Part shown: one piece after another, positions 55,387-63,512 of the stretch | Layout: each line of letters starts with the position of its first letter | How positions within the stretch are numbered: position 1 is the stretch's first letter | Assembly: GCA_026003335.1 (NCBI GenBank) | Contig: BPHB01000001.1 | Coordinates: 2,009,001-2,073,000 of the forward strand | Source: Chitinophagales bacterium | GTDB taxonomy: Bacteria; Bacteroidota; Bacteroidia; Chitinophagales; CAIOSU01 | Reading direction: 5' to 3' | DNA: 64,000 nucleotides | The notes under the pieces: generated by a model | Told to the model about the DNA's origin: nothing | Databases searched by the model: none | What the model saw: only the letters and a program-made list of their open reading frames with translations | Program-made: the position numbers and the translations under genes

Positions 55387-55630
55387 TACCGCTAACGGGA
55401 TTTTCGGCTAACGGCTGTCATCCGCAGCGGATAGATCCTGTTGAGGATTGAAGTTATGAAGAAGAAAATGAATTTAAAAACACTTAGCCTGCCAGCGGAT
55501 GACAATACGCTGGCTCAGCCCCTGCACTAAGCTGCGGATGATGGACGTTAGCCTTATGTTGAGCGCTGAACGTGAGCGAACGTACTGAGCTACATGGGGC
55601 TGATAGCCGAAAATCCCGTTGGGCGCAAAA
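55387..55630 (-). repeat. Oversized cassette site S4 with nested inverted repeats
   Basis: Cores: GTTAGCGGTA (ending 55387) and TTTTGCGCCCAAC (from 55630). Arms GGGATTTTCGGCTA and TAGCCGAAAATCCC are perfectly complementary (14 bp). Inside lies a second inverted pair, GGCTAAC / GTTAGCC (55406-55412 and 55547-55553), with GTCATCCGCAGC / GCTGCGGATGA. This looks like one site nested in another, or two fused sites. Confidence 0.65.
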
Positions 55631-55772
55631 CATACTACTACCCTTTGTAATTAAACCACTCAGCAAAACGCTCGCTCAAATAATGCTCTAACTATACCAA
55701 AATCTCTTTAACAGAAGGGGGGGGGCAACTAAATACGACTGCACACTGCTGAGCGAGCGTTTTGCGCCCAAC
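55618..55772 (-). repeat. Gene-less cassette C4 (155 bp)
   Basis: Both ends match: GTTGGGCGCAAAA at 55618-55630 and its exact complement TTTTGCGCCCAAC at 55760-55772. Between them there is no credible gene. An internal inverted repeat GCAAAACGCTCGCTC / GAGCGAGCGTTTTGC and a G9 run (55716-55724 region) dominate the unit. It may hold a promoter, a small RNA or simply be an empty cassette. Confidence 0.6.
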
Positions 55773-55900
55773 GGTTTGGCTAAGAAACGTGCGGGTTTTG
55801 GAACACGTATCTGTCATCCGAGTACCGAGTTTTATTATGTGTTAAAATGTTTATCTTACTACGTTTGCCCGCATGTTTTCTTAGCCTTTGTTGGCGGGTC
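55760..55900 (-). repeat. Cassette recombination site S5 (attC-like)
   Basis: Minus-strand cores are GACCCGCCAAC (from 55900) and GTTGGGCGCAAAA (ending 55760). Arms GGCTAAGAAAACATGCGGGC and GCCCGCACGTTTCTTAGCC pair with one gap and one mismatch over ~18 bp. Spacers are AAA and AAACC. It bounds the large nuclease-helicase cassette on its 3' side. Confidence 0.68.
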
Positions 55901-56043
55901 GTGCTTTTTATTTTTCCTTTTTTGTCGTCCACAGTGTCAACCGGCTCTAAGTCGTCTGTTCTGTCCATTTGTTAAAAGTCATCCGACATTTTAGTCAGTC
56001 GAGCGAGAGGCATTTTTAATGATTTCTTTTTGGCTTAGCCATG

Positions 56044-56101
56044 AAGCTCTTTTGCAAACTTTGGTCAGCGGTATGGTTTTGTGCGGTTTGCAAATGTGCT
56101 T
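56044..56101 (-). repeat. Hairpin direct-repeat copy L flanking the nuclease-helicase operon
   Basis: A ~54-bp element (core 56046-56099) with stem TTTGCAAAC / GTTTGCAAA and outer AAGC / GCTT. The copy at 60924-60995 is ~80% identical but has a compensating C-G to G-C swap (TTTGCAAAG / CTTTGCAAA), so the fold rather than the letters is conserved. It lies 12 bp after the stop of the coiled-coil gene. Confidence 0.7.
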
Positions 56102-56112
56102 GCATTGAGTTG

Positions 56113-56676
56113 CTATTTTAATATTCCAATCACGATTATTCCGATACACAATATAATGATGGCTATTCCAAATATTTTCAGGAGTTTTAGTTCCTTCTGA
56201 TTTATTGAAAACTGACTGTTTACCTCTGCTTTGAACGCAGTCATGTCGTCTTTAAGAGCAGTAAGCTTGTTATTACTCTCCTTCTGATTCATGTCAAGTT
56301 TATAAGATAGAACTTTATGAGCTTCCTTTATTTCATCTTTTAAATCCCGGCCAAGATTCTCAAGTTTTGTCTGTGTATTTTGAAGTCCCTGATTGATGGC
56401 TGTTACAGCAGCGTCAAGTTTGTCAAGGCGTGTCGGAAAATCAACCTTGTCAATTTTGTCAATGAGTTTCTCTGCTCTTCCAACCAGTTCTTGATATTTA
56501 GCGGTCAGGTCTTTGACCTCTTGCAACTGCTCTTTGTACTTATCTTGCAGTTCATGTCCATTTTTTGTAATGTCTTTTGCAAGCTGTTTTGCATCTTCAA
56601 TATGCTTTACAGCACTGTCAAGTCTTGAAAGTTCAGACTGTAATGATGCCAGTTCTTTATGTATTTGTTCTTTCAT
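56113..56676 (-). CDS. Coiled-coil protein with C-terminal membrane anchor
   Basis: The 187-residue protein is almost entirely heptad-patterned coiled coil (residues ~5-155; e.g. QLQEVKDLTAKYQELVGRAEKL, RDLKDEIKEAHKVLSYKL) and ends in one hydrophobic helix (FGIAIIILCIGIIVIGIL), so it is tail-anchored, probably in the inner membrane. Its start lies 20 bp inside the end of the helicase gene, giving translational coupling. No family is recognised. It may tether the helicase or act as its effector or sensor at the membrane. Confidence 0.75.
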   Translation of the reverse strand: MKEQIHKELASLQSELSRLDSAVKHIEDAKQLAKDITKNGHELQDKYKEQLQEVKDLTAKYQELVGRAEKLIDKIDKVDFPTRLDKLDAAVTAINQGLQNTQTKLENLGRDLKDEIKEAHKVLSYKLDMNQKESNNKLTALKDDMTAFKAEVNSQFSINQKELKLLKIFGIAIIILCIGIIVIGILK

Positions 56677-59600
56677 ATTGCGTTAGAAACTTGTCATTGA
56701 ACTGCTTTAACCAATCGTTATGGTGGTTCAGCAGAAGTAGTTCTGTTATTTCCGTAACTGTGCTGTCCAGTTTGGTATTATATTTCAGTAGGCTATTCTT
56801 GAATGTATAAACCGCATTATAGAAGCTGTCAAATTCCATTTCTTTGCTCTCTTTGAATATCCTAAAACCGTTCATTGCTTCTTCTGCGGCTTCTCGTATA
56901 AAGAATTCGTTTGTAGAGTTAATGAGGTAAAGCGAAAATGACTTGAGTAGAAGTAATGCTCCATTGTCAGGATTTTCGGTAAGCAACCGGACACATGCAC
57001 CTCTCAAGTGTTTCAAATTGTCAATGTTACCTTCGGTTTCGTCAATATACTTCCAAACCAAGTCAATACTGAACTCCTTTCCTTCTTCTGTTTCTTCCAC
57101 TAAAACGGGATAGTATTTGGAGTTGAAATAGACATCTAAATACTCCCGAAACGCCTTATCTCCTTTGTTTATGGATTCGTTGCAAGCGTCTTCCATTGCG
57201 TCAATGGCCGCCTTTCTCTTTTTAGCTATCTCGCTGTAAACAAAGTCGATGAGATACCCCAAGCATTTTTGTATGACACTGTTACCCTTATAGTCGTAAA
57301 CATCTTGTAATACTTTGGCGGCCCTTTCCTCTGACAAATACCGTCTTAAATATTTGTGTAGATGATTGATGTACTCTCGGTCTTCTTTTTTGGAAACAAA
57401 GAGTGTCAGTGTCTTGGAGTTGTAATCCACTTCATAATCGTCAACTACCCCAATTGTGGAAAGGCGGTAAACGGCCTTGAAAGTGTCGTGTTCGTTCCTG
57501 AGTTTTGGGAATAGCTTTTTGACCTCTATGCCAATTTCTTCTTGAAATCCAATGCTTCGGCCAGTAGCTTTGTAGAATTCTTTTGAAAGGTTGGCAAGAA
57601 AGTCTTCTCCATTAAAACAATAAGCGCTTGCTTTTTTAACGATACGCTCCGTAAATTCATCGGCAGCATTTCTTTTCAAGAACTCTGTGATGCGCTTGAT
57701 TTTGTCATTTCGAAAACCTACTACAATTGGAGATAAGCGTTCACCAACTTTGGCTTTCGCAAGGAGTTTTTCGATTCCCGGAGCGGGCTTGGGTTCTATC
57801 TCCTCAGTTAACCAGGTAACAAGGTTTCTGTTGGTAGGCCGGTTGTTCTCAATGAGTGATTTGAGTTGGGTTAACGTTCGATTGGATTCCATAAACTCAA
57901 AAGTTCTTGTGTCAGGATGAATTGACAGGTTATTCAAGTCAATATACCCGTATCCTCTTTGGAACGCTTCATTCAGATACAACCTTGTCGGATTGTCTTT
58001 TGGCCAGAAGTTCAAATATGCATTGATGCCAAGTTCATTTTGCAGTTGTTCAGTTAGCTCGTTGGAATAATTGTCTGCCGGAAAAGTGATTTCACTCAGA
58101 ATTTCATAGATAACTGATTTCTCTTTCAATTCTCCTTTAAAGGAATTTTGGTAAAAACTCTCCAGTATTTCCTTGTCAGAACTATGCTGGCTGTAAAGAA
58201 TATAACATAGAGCATTCTTTCTATCCCTGCCAGCACGTCCGGCCTCTTGGTAAAATCCTTCGATTGAACTTGGATAATTGAAATGAACTGTAAAGCGAAC
58301 ATTGGGTTTGTCTATACCCATTCCAAACGCTTTAGTAGCAACAAGAAGGTTTAGTTCATTGCGCAGAAACTTCTCTTGGGAGATTTCAGACATCTGTTCC
58401 TCTTTCTCTATTTCTTCATCATTCTCTACCGATGAACCCATGTAGGTTCCAACTTTGACAAAAGGTAACTCTCTTGATATTTTTGCGCTGACACTTTTGA
58501 CACCACTGTTAATTCTTTCGCTTTTGTGTGGGCAAAAGACAAGACCTGCATTTATATACTTTCCTTTCTCATCAGCTTTAAAGAAACTGTTTGCTCTGTA
58601 ATTTTTCAAAGCGTGAGGATTGTTATTAATACTTTCTAATTCAAATGGCACATTACGGATTAATTCAAGCAAATGAATTTGCTTTGCTTCTCCAACTGCC
58701 TGTTTAACCATGAAAGCATTGTTGGGATTTTCAACAGATTCCAAGTCAATCGGAGTTGAAATGACTTTATAGTGCAATTCCGGTCTCTCCATTCCTTGTG
58801 AACACAAGACGCCTTCATAACCAATATCCAGTTCTCGTTGAACATCAGAAAGCACATCAAAAGAAGCAGTTGCAGTCAATCCGACAATTGGAATGGACGG
58901 TGCAAACTCACTGTTTTTGCTGCTCTTTGTTGCATCTTTTCGTTTGCAATACACTCTTGCGTTTCGACCTAAACGCAAATATGAAGTTCTGAAATCGTGT
59001 CCCCATTCTGAAACGCAATGTGCTTCATCAACTACGCAATAGCTGAAATAGTTATGAAATCTGTCAGTCATTTCCGTGATTTTATCCCGGAATGACTTTA
59101 TTTGAAGTCGCTCAGGGGATATAAATGTGAAAAGCACTTCGGCATTCACCATTTTGTTGGTGGCCAGTTCTCTTTCTTTAGCCGTTTTCAGCGATGAGTT
59201 GATGAATACCGCAGCGTCAATATTATTTCGTTGTAGTCCTTCGAACTGGTCTTTCATCAGAGATTTTATTGGGTCAACGATTAAGGCAATGCCCGGTTGA
59301 AGCAAAACCGAAAACTGATAAGTCAGTGATTTTCCTCCTCCTGTTGGAAGCAGGCCAACAACATTTTCAAGCTGAAGTGTGCGATTCAAAATTGACCGTT
59401 GTCCAGGTCTAAAACTTTCTTTGCGAAAAATGTCAGCCAATAGAGATTCAAGGGCATTTTGCCGTTCCTTGATGCTGTGTTCGTCTTCGTATGATTCTGT
59501 AATTTCCTGAGTACGGTAGTTCGTGTTTTCATCTACCAAAATCGGGGCGTACTTGATTAACTCCGTAGTGTAAAATCGCCTTTTAGAAACAGGCGCATAA

Positions 59601-60889
59601 GATGATTTTATAATGGCATACCCTCTTATGGCATTGTGTGTATATTCATCAGATTTTATTATACTTCTTTGAAGTATAGAACAGTCAATAAGAAAATCGA
59701 ATTGCTTATTCCCAATTTTACCAATATCCTCAATCTTTGATTGGTGTTTTCTGTTGAGTTTACAAGAGCGGAATTCCTGAGTATTGAACACTTGTAATTT
59801 GACTTCCGGGAACTTTCTTCCCTTTCCTTCAAGCGTCAGCAGTCTATCGAGTAGCCGCTTTAAATCCTCAATCGCCAAATAGGCACCGGGAACATCACGT
59901 TCTATAATCGCAATATTCCATTCTTCGTCCTTCAAACTCAAATAGTCAGCCGCTAACCATTGCAGAATTACCTTTTGAATTCTGGCAATTGCAAAAGGAG
60001 TGAGGGCAAATTGTAATGCGTCTAATCCGGATTTATGCGAGTATATGGGGGTTTGATAGTTCTCTTGGATTAAAGCGAAATAGTCATTATCTGCAAACTG
60101 CTTTATCGGGGCAATTGCTTGAGAAATATTTCTGAAGTCGGCTGTTGTAATTCGAACCGTTTTTTCCCAATTTGCTTTGATAGCTGCATCGTCACGTAAA
60201 TCGTCCAATTGCTTTTGTGTTGTTTCTTGATGTTGTGGACCGTCAATTTCAATTATTTGTCCTTTTTTGCCATTGATAGGAAAAGGAAGTTCTAATGCGA
60301 AATCGGCATGCTGCATGCTAAAATTGTTTATTGCACCGGTCAGATAACGTTCAAACCCTTCTTGAACATCGGCGGCAAAGCGTAATATGGATTCGAAATT
60401 TCTTTGAGGTTCTATAAGTTGAACAAAATGTTGTCCCAGATATTTCGGAATAATTGAGAACAGAAATTCTTCCTCATACTGGCTACCCAACCGTTCCCAG
60501 GATTCAGCAAAACGTTCATACTGGTCGCTGCTTTTGATTCTAGGGTCAATGATGTGAAAAGCCCGTAATAAGAGTTTTTCAAAGTCAGGGTTGTCTGTTT
60601 TGCAAGGGAATGAAACGGTGCCTACTTCATCCGTAAATTTCTCAGTTAACCCAAAGACTTCAACAAAGGATTGCTCAATAAAGATTGACGGTTTTGTAGG
60701 CAACCCTCTTGAAAGGATGTTGTTCGCAACCGCAATTATTGGGTCAACATTGTCTCGTTTCTGTTCAAGATTTGTTTTGATTTCAAAATAGGAGAGGTAT
60801 TTAGTCAAACCTGCAAGATGTGTTTTGTATTCTGTGTCCCGAAAGAGGTCAGAAATGCCGTCAAGTATGTATCCTGCTTGTTGTTGCAT
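56657..60889 (-). CDS. 1410-residue nuclease-RecQ-like helicase fusion
   Basis: Domains in order: an N-terminal helical part; a DUF559/Vsr-like PD-(D/E)xK region near residues 195-250 (ADFALELPF, IIEIDGPQHQ, DDLRDDAAIKANW, KTVRIT); a linker; a RecQ-type SF2 helicase core: FRPGQ (~493), GLLPTGGGKSLTY (~512), VDEAHCVSEWGHDF (~620), GLTATAS (~660), ATKAFGMGIDKPNV and YQEAGRAGRDRK (~883); then ~500 unassigned residues. It resembles large helicase-nuclease proteins of anti-phage systems, but no named system fits. It occupies its own cassette with the coiled-coil gene. Confidence 0.85.
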   Translation of the reverse strand: MQQQAGYILDGISDLFRDTEYKTHLAGLTKYLSYFEIKTNLEQKRDNVDPIIAVANNILSRGLPTKPSIFIEQSFVEVFGLTEKFTDEVGTVSFPCKTDNPDFEKLLLRAFHIIDPRIKSSDQYERFAESWERLGSQYEEEFLFSIIPKYLGQHFVQLIEPQRNFESILRFAADVQEGFERYLTGAINNFSMQHADFALELPFPINGKKGQIIEIDGPQHQETTQKQLDDLRDDAAIKANWEKTVRITTADFRNISQAIAPIKQFADNDYFALIQENYQTPIYSHKSGLDALQFALTPFAIARIQKVILQWLAADYLSLKDEEWNIAIIERDVPGAYLAIEDLKRLLDRLLTLEGKGRKFPEVKLQVFNTQEFRSCKLNRKHQSKIEDIGKIGNKQFDFLIDCSILQRSIIKSDEYTHNAIRGYAIIKSSYAPVSKRRFYTTELIKYAPILVDENTNYRTQEITESYEDEHSIKERQNALESLLADIFRKESFRPGQRSILNRTLQLENVVGLLPTGGGKSLTYQFSVLLQPGIALIVDPIKSLMKDQFEGLQRNNIDAAVFINSSLKTAKERELATNKMVNAEVLFTFISPERLQIKSFRDKITEMTDRFHNYFSYCVVDEAHCVSEWGHDFRTSYLRLGRNARVYCKRKDATKSSKNSEFAPSIPIVGLTATASFDVLSDVQRELDIGYEGVLCSQGMERPELHYKVISTPIDLESVENPNNAFMVKQAVGEAKQIHLLELIRNVPFELESINNNPHALKNYRANSFFKADEKGKYINAGLVFCPHKSERINSGVKSVSAKISRELPFVKVGTYMGSSVENDEEIEKEEQMSEISQEKFLRNELNLLVATKAFGMGIDKPNVRFTVHFNYPSSIEGFYQEAGRAGRDRKNALCYILYSQHSSDKEILESFYQNSFKGELKEKSVIYEILSEITFPADNYSNELTEQLQNELGINAYLNFWPKDNPTRLYLNEAFQRGYGYIDLNNLSIHPDTRTFEFMESNRTLTQLKSLIENNRPTNRNLVTWLTEEIEPKPAPGIEKLLAKAKVGERLSPIVVGFRNDKIKRITEFLKRNAADEFTERIVKKASAYCFNGEDFLANLSKEFYKATGRSIGFQEEIGIEVKKLFPKLRNEHDTFKAVYRLSTIGVVDDYEVDYNSKTLTLFVSKKEDREYINHLHKYLRRYLSEERAAKVLQDVYDYKGNSVIQKCLGYLIDFVYSEIAKKRKAAIDAMEDACNESINKGDKAFREYLDVYFNSKYYPVLVEETEEGKEFSIDLVWKYIDETEGNIDNLKHLRGACVRLLTENPDNGALLLLKSFSLYLINSTNEFFIREAAEEAMNGFRIFKESKEMEFDSFYNAVYTFKNSLLKYNTKLDSTVTEITELLLLNHHNDWLKQFNDKFLTQYERTNT

Positions 60890-60923
60890 CGTGTCTTTCT
60901 ATTCAATATGTCAGTGCGCTGGC

Positions 60924-60995
60924 AAAATTTGGCTCTTTTGCAAAGTTTGGGTGGTGCGGTTGGTTTGTGCGGCTTTGCAAATGTGCCAAATGTGC
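60924..60995 (-). repeat. Hairpin direct-repeat copy R flanking the nuclease-helicase operon
   Basis: The core at 60932-60986 repeats the L element in the same orientation. The outer stem ATTTGGC...GCCAAAT is longer than in L, and inner TTTGCAAAG / CTTTGCAAA pairs perfectly. It sits 43 bp upstream of the helicase ATG, so L and R bracket exactly the two-gene operon. Confidence 0.7.
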
Positions 60996-61180
60996 GGTGG
61001 CAGAAATTATTAAAAATGCGAAGCGGGGGCTTTTTATTCTCTCTTCTTTGTCAGTCGTACATGTCCGTGTCCGGTTGTACTGTCGGTCAAGTCGAGTTAG
61101 TCCGGTCGTAAAGTCGGTCTGTGTCAATTTATATTTGTCGATACTCGTCATTGTCAAAGTGTCCGATGTCCTGTTTTGCA

Positions 61181-61242
61181 TGACCGCCAACGTTCTGCGG
61201 CTATGCGCCGTTTTAATGGCGTATAGCCGCTGTTAGGCGACG
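61181..61242 (-). repeat. Cassette recombination site S6 (attC-like)
   Basis: A 62-bp hairpin with minus-strand cores GTCGCCTAAC and GTTGGCGGTCA; arms GCGGCTATACGCC and GGCGCATAGCCGC; spacers A and AGAAC. It is nearly identical to S3. The GTT core side is complementary, with a one-base gap, to the end of the helicase cassette at 55890-55900. Confidence 0.8.
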
Positions 61243-61244
61243 TA

Positions 61245-62774
61245 TTAGTTCATTTTATTCTTGATAAATTCTCTCATTAATTTTATTGATTCTTGAAGTT
61301 GCCCAAATGTAAATCTATTGTTTAATTCATTTTCGGGATGATGAATTTGATGTCTGATAAACTCACTTAAAACTTTATCTTCTTCAATTACTTGTCCATT
61401 TCTTTCACGTTTATATTTTAACATTTGTTTGCCCTCCTTATACTCAACTAGTTTACCTTCACTTTCAATATATCCATATAGTTCATTATGGTATTCTTCG
61501 TCAGCTTCGCCAAAAGCCAAGAAATTAACTTCATTTAAACTTGGATATGGTAATTCATTTTTATCAATATTTATTACTTCAACTTTTCCATTTATATTTC
61601 TAAGGAGTTTTAATTGTTCAAATTCTAAGAGTTTAACAATTGCAGGGCTGTGGGTAGTCAATATGATTTGAGTATTATTAACATTTGACAATGATTTAAA
61701 GGCCTTGATTAACATTCTTTGATGTTCAGGATACTGAGAAGTTTCTGGCTCTTCAATTCCGTAAATTATATTTGGAACATTCTTTTCTTGTTGTCTACGT
61801 TCTGCTTCAGCCCTAAAAAAATTTAGCAGGACTAGACGTTTTATCCCACTACCTCGTTTGTTTATTGGGATATCTTCATCTCCAGAAATTGAAACATTTT
61901 TAAATACATCAGCCCATTTTAGAGTTTCTGCTTGTGGAATTACAGGATTTAAGCTATTGGCAACATCGGGGTTCATTTCCCTCAATTTAGATAGCGTTCT
62001 TTCAGAAACCTCTTTTAATTTTTTTTCTACTTCTGATGCAATTTCATTGAACTTTTGTTTTAAACCTTCATTACTCAAAATTTGCCTAACAGCTTCTTTT
62101 AATGGATCCTGCACCTCATTATCACTATCACTGTTCTTTCGATCGGACTGAAAAAGAGCGTAAAGAGGCATATAGTTCTTAAGCTGTTCCCAAATATTTT
62201 TAGCATCTTCTTTTGAAGCATCAATTTCAATTTCATTTAATTGCAAGTCATTAGCATAATAATTCCAAATTGCTTTTCTGACTACTGCGTTTCTAGTTTT
62301 GCCTTCACATTCTATTTTATTTGATTCAAGTACTTTTTTAAGATCACTATTTTTCTTTAATAATAAATCAGAACAATTTGGGTTAGTTGGATGGTTTGCC
62401 CTAATAAATACCTTTTCTTTTCCACCATTAGGATATTTTTTAATAATTTCTAATAATCCATCAGAATTAAGAAGGTACTCATCTCTTAATGTTGTTTGAT
62501 TTGTTGAATCTATTATAATAGTCTCAGGTAAATCATCGAAAATCACAGTTATTTTTATTTCTTCATTTTTTTCATCTCTGGCTAATTTATTCACATCATT
62601 AGAATCAATCTTAATTGAACCCTTTCCCTCATTAAAGAAAATATCTAAGGCTTCTAATATTGACGATTTACCAATATCATTCTTGCCAACAAAAGCTGTT
62701 AAATTGCCAAATTCAAAAACTGTCTCTTCTTTGTAAGCCCTGAAGTTCTCAAGTTTCAGTTTTTTAATTCTCAT
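61245..62774 (-). CDS. OLD-like / AAA15-family ATPase
   Basis: The 509-residue SMC/OLD-type ATPase has Walker A GKNDIGKSS at residues 30-38 after a typical MRIKKLKLENFRAYK start, a signature-like KRGSGIKRLVLL segment near residue 307, Walker B IIYGIEEPETSQYP near 341, and H-loop ILTTHSPAIV. A C-terminal IRHQIHHPEN motif occurs in ATPases linked to abortive infection. No Toprim domain is seen, so it differs from GajA/OLD nucleases. It makes a single-gene cassette (ATG 29 nt after boundary 62803; stop 13 nt before 61232). Confidence 0.82.
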   Translation of the reverse strand: MRIKKLKLENFRAYKEETVFEFGNLTAFVGKNDIGKSSILEALDIFFNEGKGSIKIDSNDVNKLARDEKNEEIKITVIFDDLPETIIIDSTNQTTLRDEYLLNSDGLLEIIKKYPNGGKEKVFIRANHPTNPNCSDLLLKKNSDLKKVLESNKIECEGKTRNAVVRKAIWNYYANDLQLNEIEIDASKEDAKNIWEQLKNYMPLYALFQSDRKNSDSDNEVQDPLKEAVRQILSNEGLKQKFNEIASEVEKKLKEVSERTLSKLREMNPDVANSLNPVIPQAETLKWADVFKNVSISGDEDIPINKRGSGIKRLVLLNFFRAEAERRQQEKNVPNIIYGIEEPETSQYPEHQRMLIKAFKSLSNVNNTQIILTTHSPAIVKLLEFEQLKLLRNINGKVEVINIDKNELPYPSLNEVNFLAFGEADEEYHNELYGYIESEGKLVEYKEGKQMLKYKRERNGQVIEEDKVLSEFIRHQIHHPENELNNRFTFGQLQESIKLMREFIKNKMN

Positions 62775-62793
62775 ATTTTAATCCTCTTAATAT

Positions 62794-62933
62794 GTCGCCT
62801 AACGTTTTGCAGCTACCCGAAGGGCGGGACTTTTACCACAAAACTTGATTTGAAAATCTAATGTTTGATTAACCACAAAACTGTCTTTGGAACGCGAAAC
62901 CCCGCCTTTTGGGTAGGTGCTGTTATGCGTATG
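62794..62933 (-). repeat. Cassette recombination site S7 (attC-like)
   Basis: Minus-strand cores CATACGCATAAC and GTTAGGCGAC, the second fitting GTTRRRY. Arms GCACCTACCCAAAAGGCGGG and CCCGCCCTTCGGGTAGCTGC pair in 17 of 20 positions. Spacers: A and AAAAC. The stretch TTAATATGTCGCCTAAC matches in 15 of 17 bases the complement of the sequence at 61232-61248, which ties both ends to one cassette. Confidence 0.75.
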
Positions 62934-62935
62934 TT

Positions 62936-63241
62936 TTAATCAAGTCCGTCAACATCTAATTCCCAATAAACTTTAGTATTATAGTCGTAAGCACTTATTG
63001 AACTTGGGTCATCAATTTCTTCATCATCTAATGTTAATGTAATATGACCACCATTGCTAAAAGTAATGATTGCTTCATCACCATCAAATTCTACTGTCAC
63101 ATTGTAATATTTTCTTGTGCTATATGAATATGCTGTGCAATCATACTCTGTTCCATCAATATTTTGTCCCTTATATTCTGCTCCATAAACAAACTGTAAT
63201 AGAAAACAAGTCGTTATAATAATTACAACAATTCTTTTCAT
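62936..63241 (-). CDS. Small secreted protein, unknown
   Basis: The 101-residue protein has a signal peptide (MKRIVVIIITTCFLLQFVYG) and a mature part rich in Tyr, Asp and Thr with alternating beta pattern (YDCTAYSYSTRKYYNVTVEF, AIITFSNGGHITLTLDDEE). It has only one clear cysteine. The stop is 14 nt before the cassette boundary 62922. No family is recognised. It is three bp from the next small gene on the same strand. Confidence 0.65.
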   Translation of the reverse strand: MKRIVVIIITTCFLLQFVYGAEYKGQNIDGTEYDCTAYSYSTRKYYNVTVEFDGDEAIITFSNGGHITLTLDDEEIDDPSSISAYDYNTKVYWELDVDGLD

Positions 63242-63244
63242 AAT

Positions 63245-63454
63245 TCACTTATTTTTTCTTCTATTGTATGGGCTTTTGTTAGTTGGATTCAGAGAAATGT
63301 CAAGGTTGCTCGCTTTTGAACGAATAGCATCTTCACTTCGTCCGAGTTCATAGGCAATTAAACCAGTAGGAGTATTTCCTTTAACTAATTTTTCTAATTT
63401 ACTAACATCACTGTCAGTCCATTGTTTACAGTTGTTTTTTGGTGTCTTTGCCAT
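63245..63454 (-). CDS. Small putative DNA-binding (Myb/SANT-like HTH) protein
   Basis: The 69-residue basic protein carries WTDSDVSKLEKLVKGNTPTG followed by LGRSEDAIRSKASNLDISL, the three-helix tryptophan-led pattern of SANT/Myb-like or HTH domains, and a Lys/Arg tail. It is a possible regulator of the neighbouring small genes. It is 3 bp upstream of the secreted-protein gene and is probably co-transcribed. Confidence 0.65.
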   Translation of the reverse strand: MAKTPKNNCKQWTDSDVSKLEKLVKGNTPTGLIAYELGRSEDAIRSKASNLDISLNPTNKSPYNRRKNK

Positions 63455-63472
63455 AATTTAGTTTTTAAAATG

Positions 63473-63501
63473 AACAGGGCAAGTTTGTCTCCTGCCCTGT
63501 T
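63473..63501 (-). terminator. Hairpin between 63513 and 63454 genes (possible terminator/attenuator)
   Basis: AACAGGGCA and TGCCCTGTT form a 9-bp perfect stem with an ~11-nt loop. On the minus strand it follows the stop of the upstream gene by about 12 nt. There is only a weak T-rich tail (TTCATTTT), so termination would be partial. Confidence 0.45.
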
Positions 63502-63512
63502 AGAATTATTTC

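Noticed and set aside
55776-55994. Plus-strand frame of 72 codons across site S5
   Set aside because: It runs through the palindrome and the cassette boundary; it is opposite to all cassette genes.
60903-61190. Short minus-strand frame upstream of the helicase (MTSIDKYKLTQ...)
   Set aside because: It covers the GTC-rich stretch and hairpin R; composition is Thr/Asp/Arg-rich because of the repeated trinucleotides, with no homologous look.
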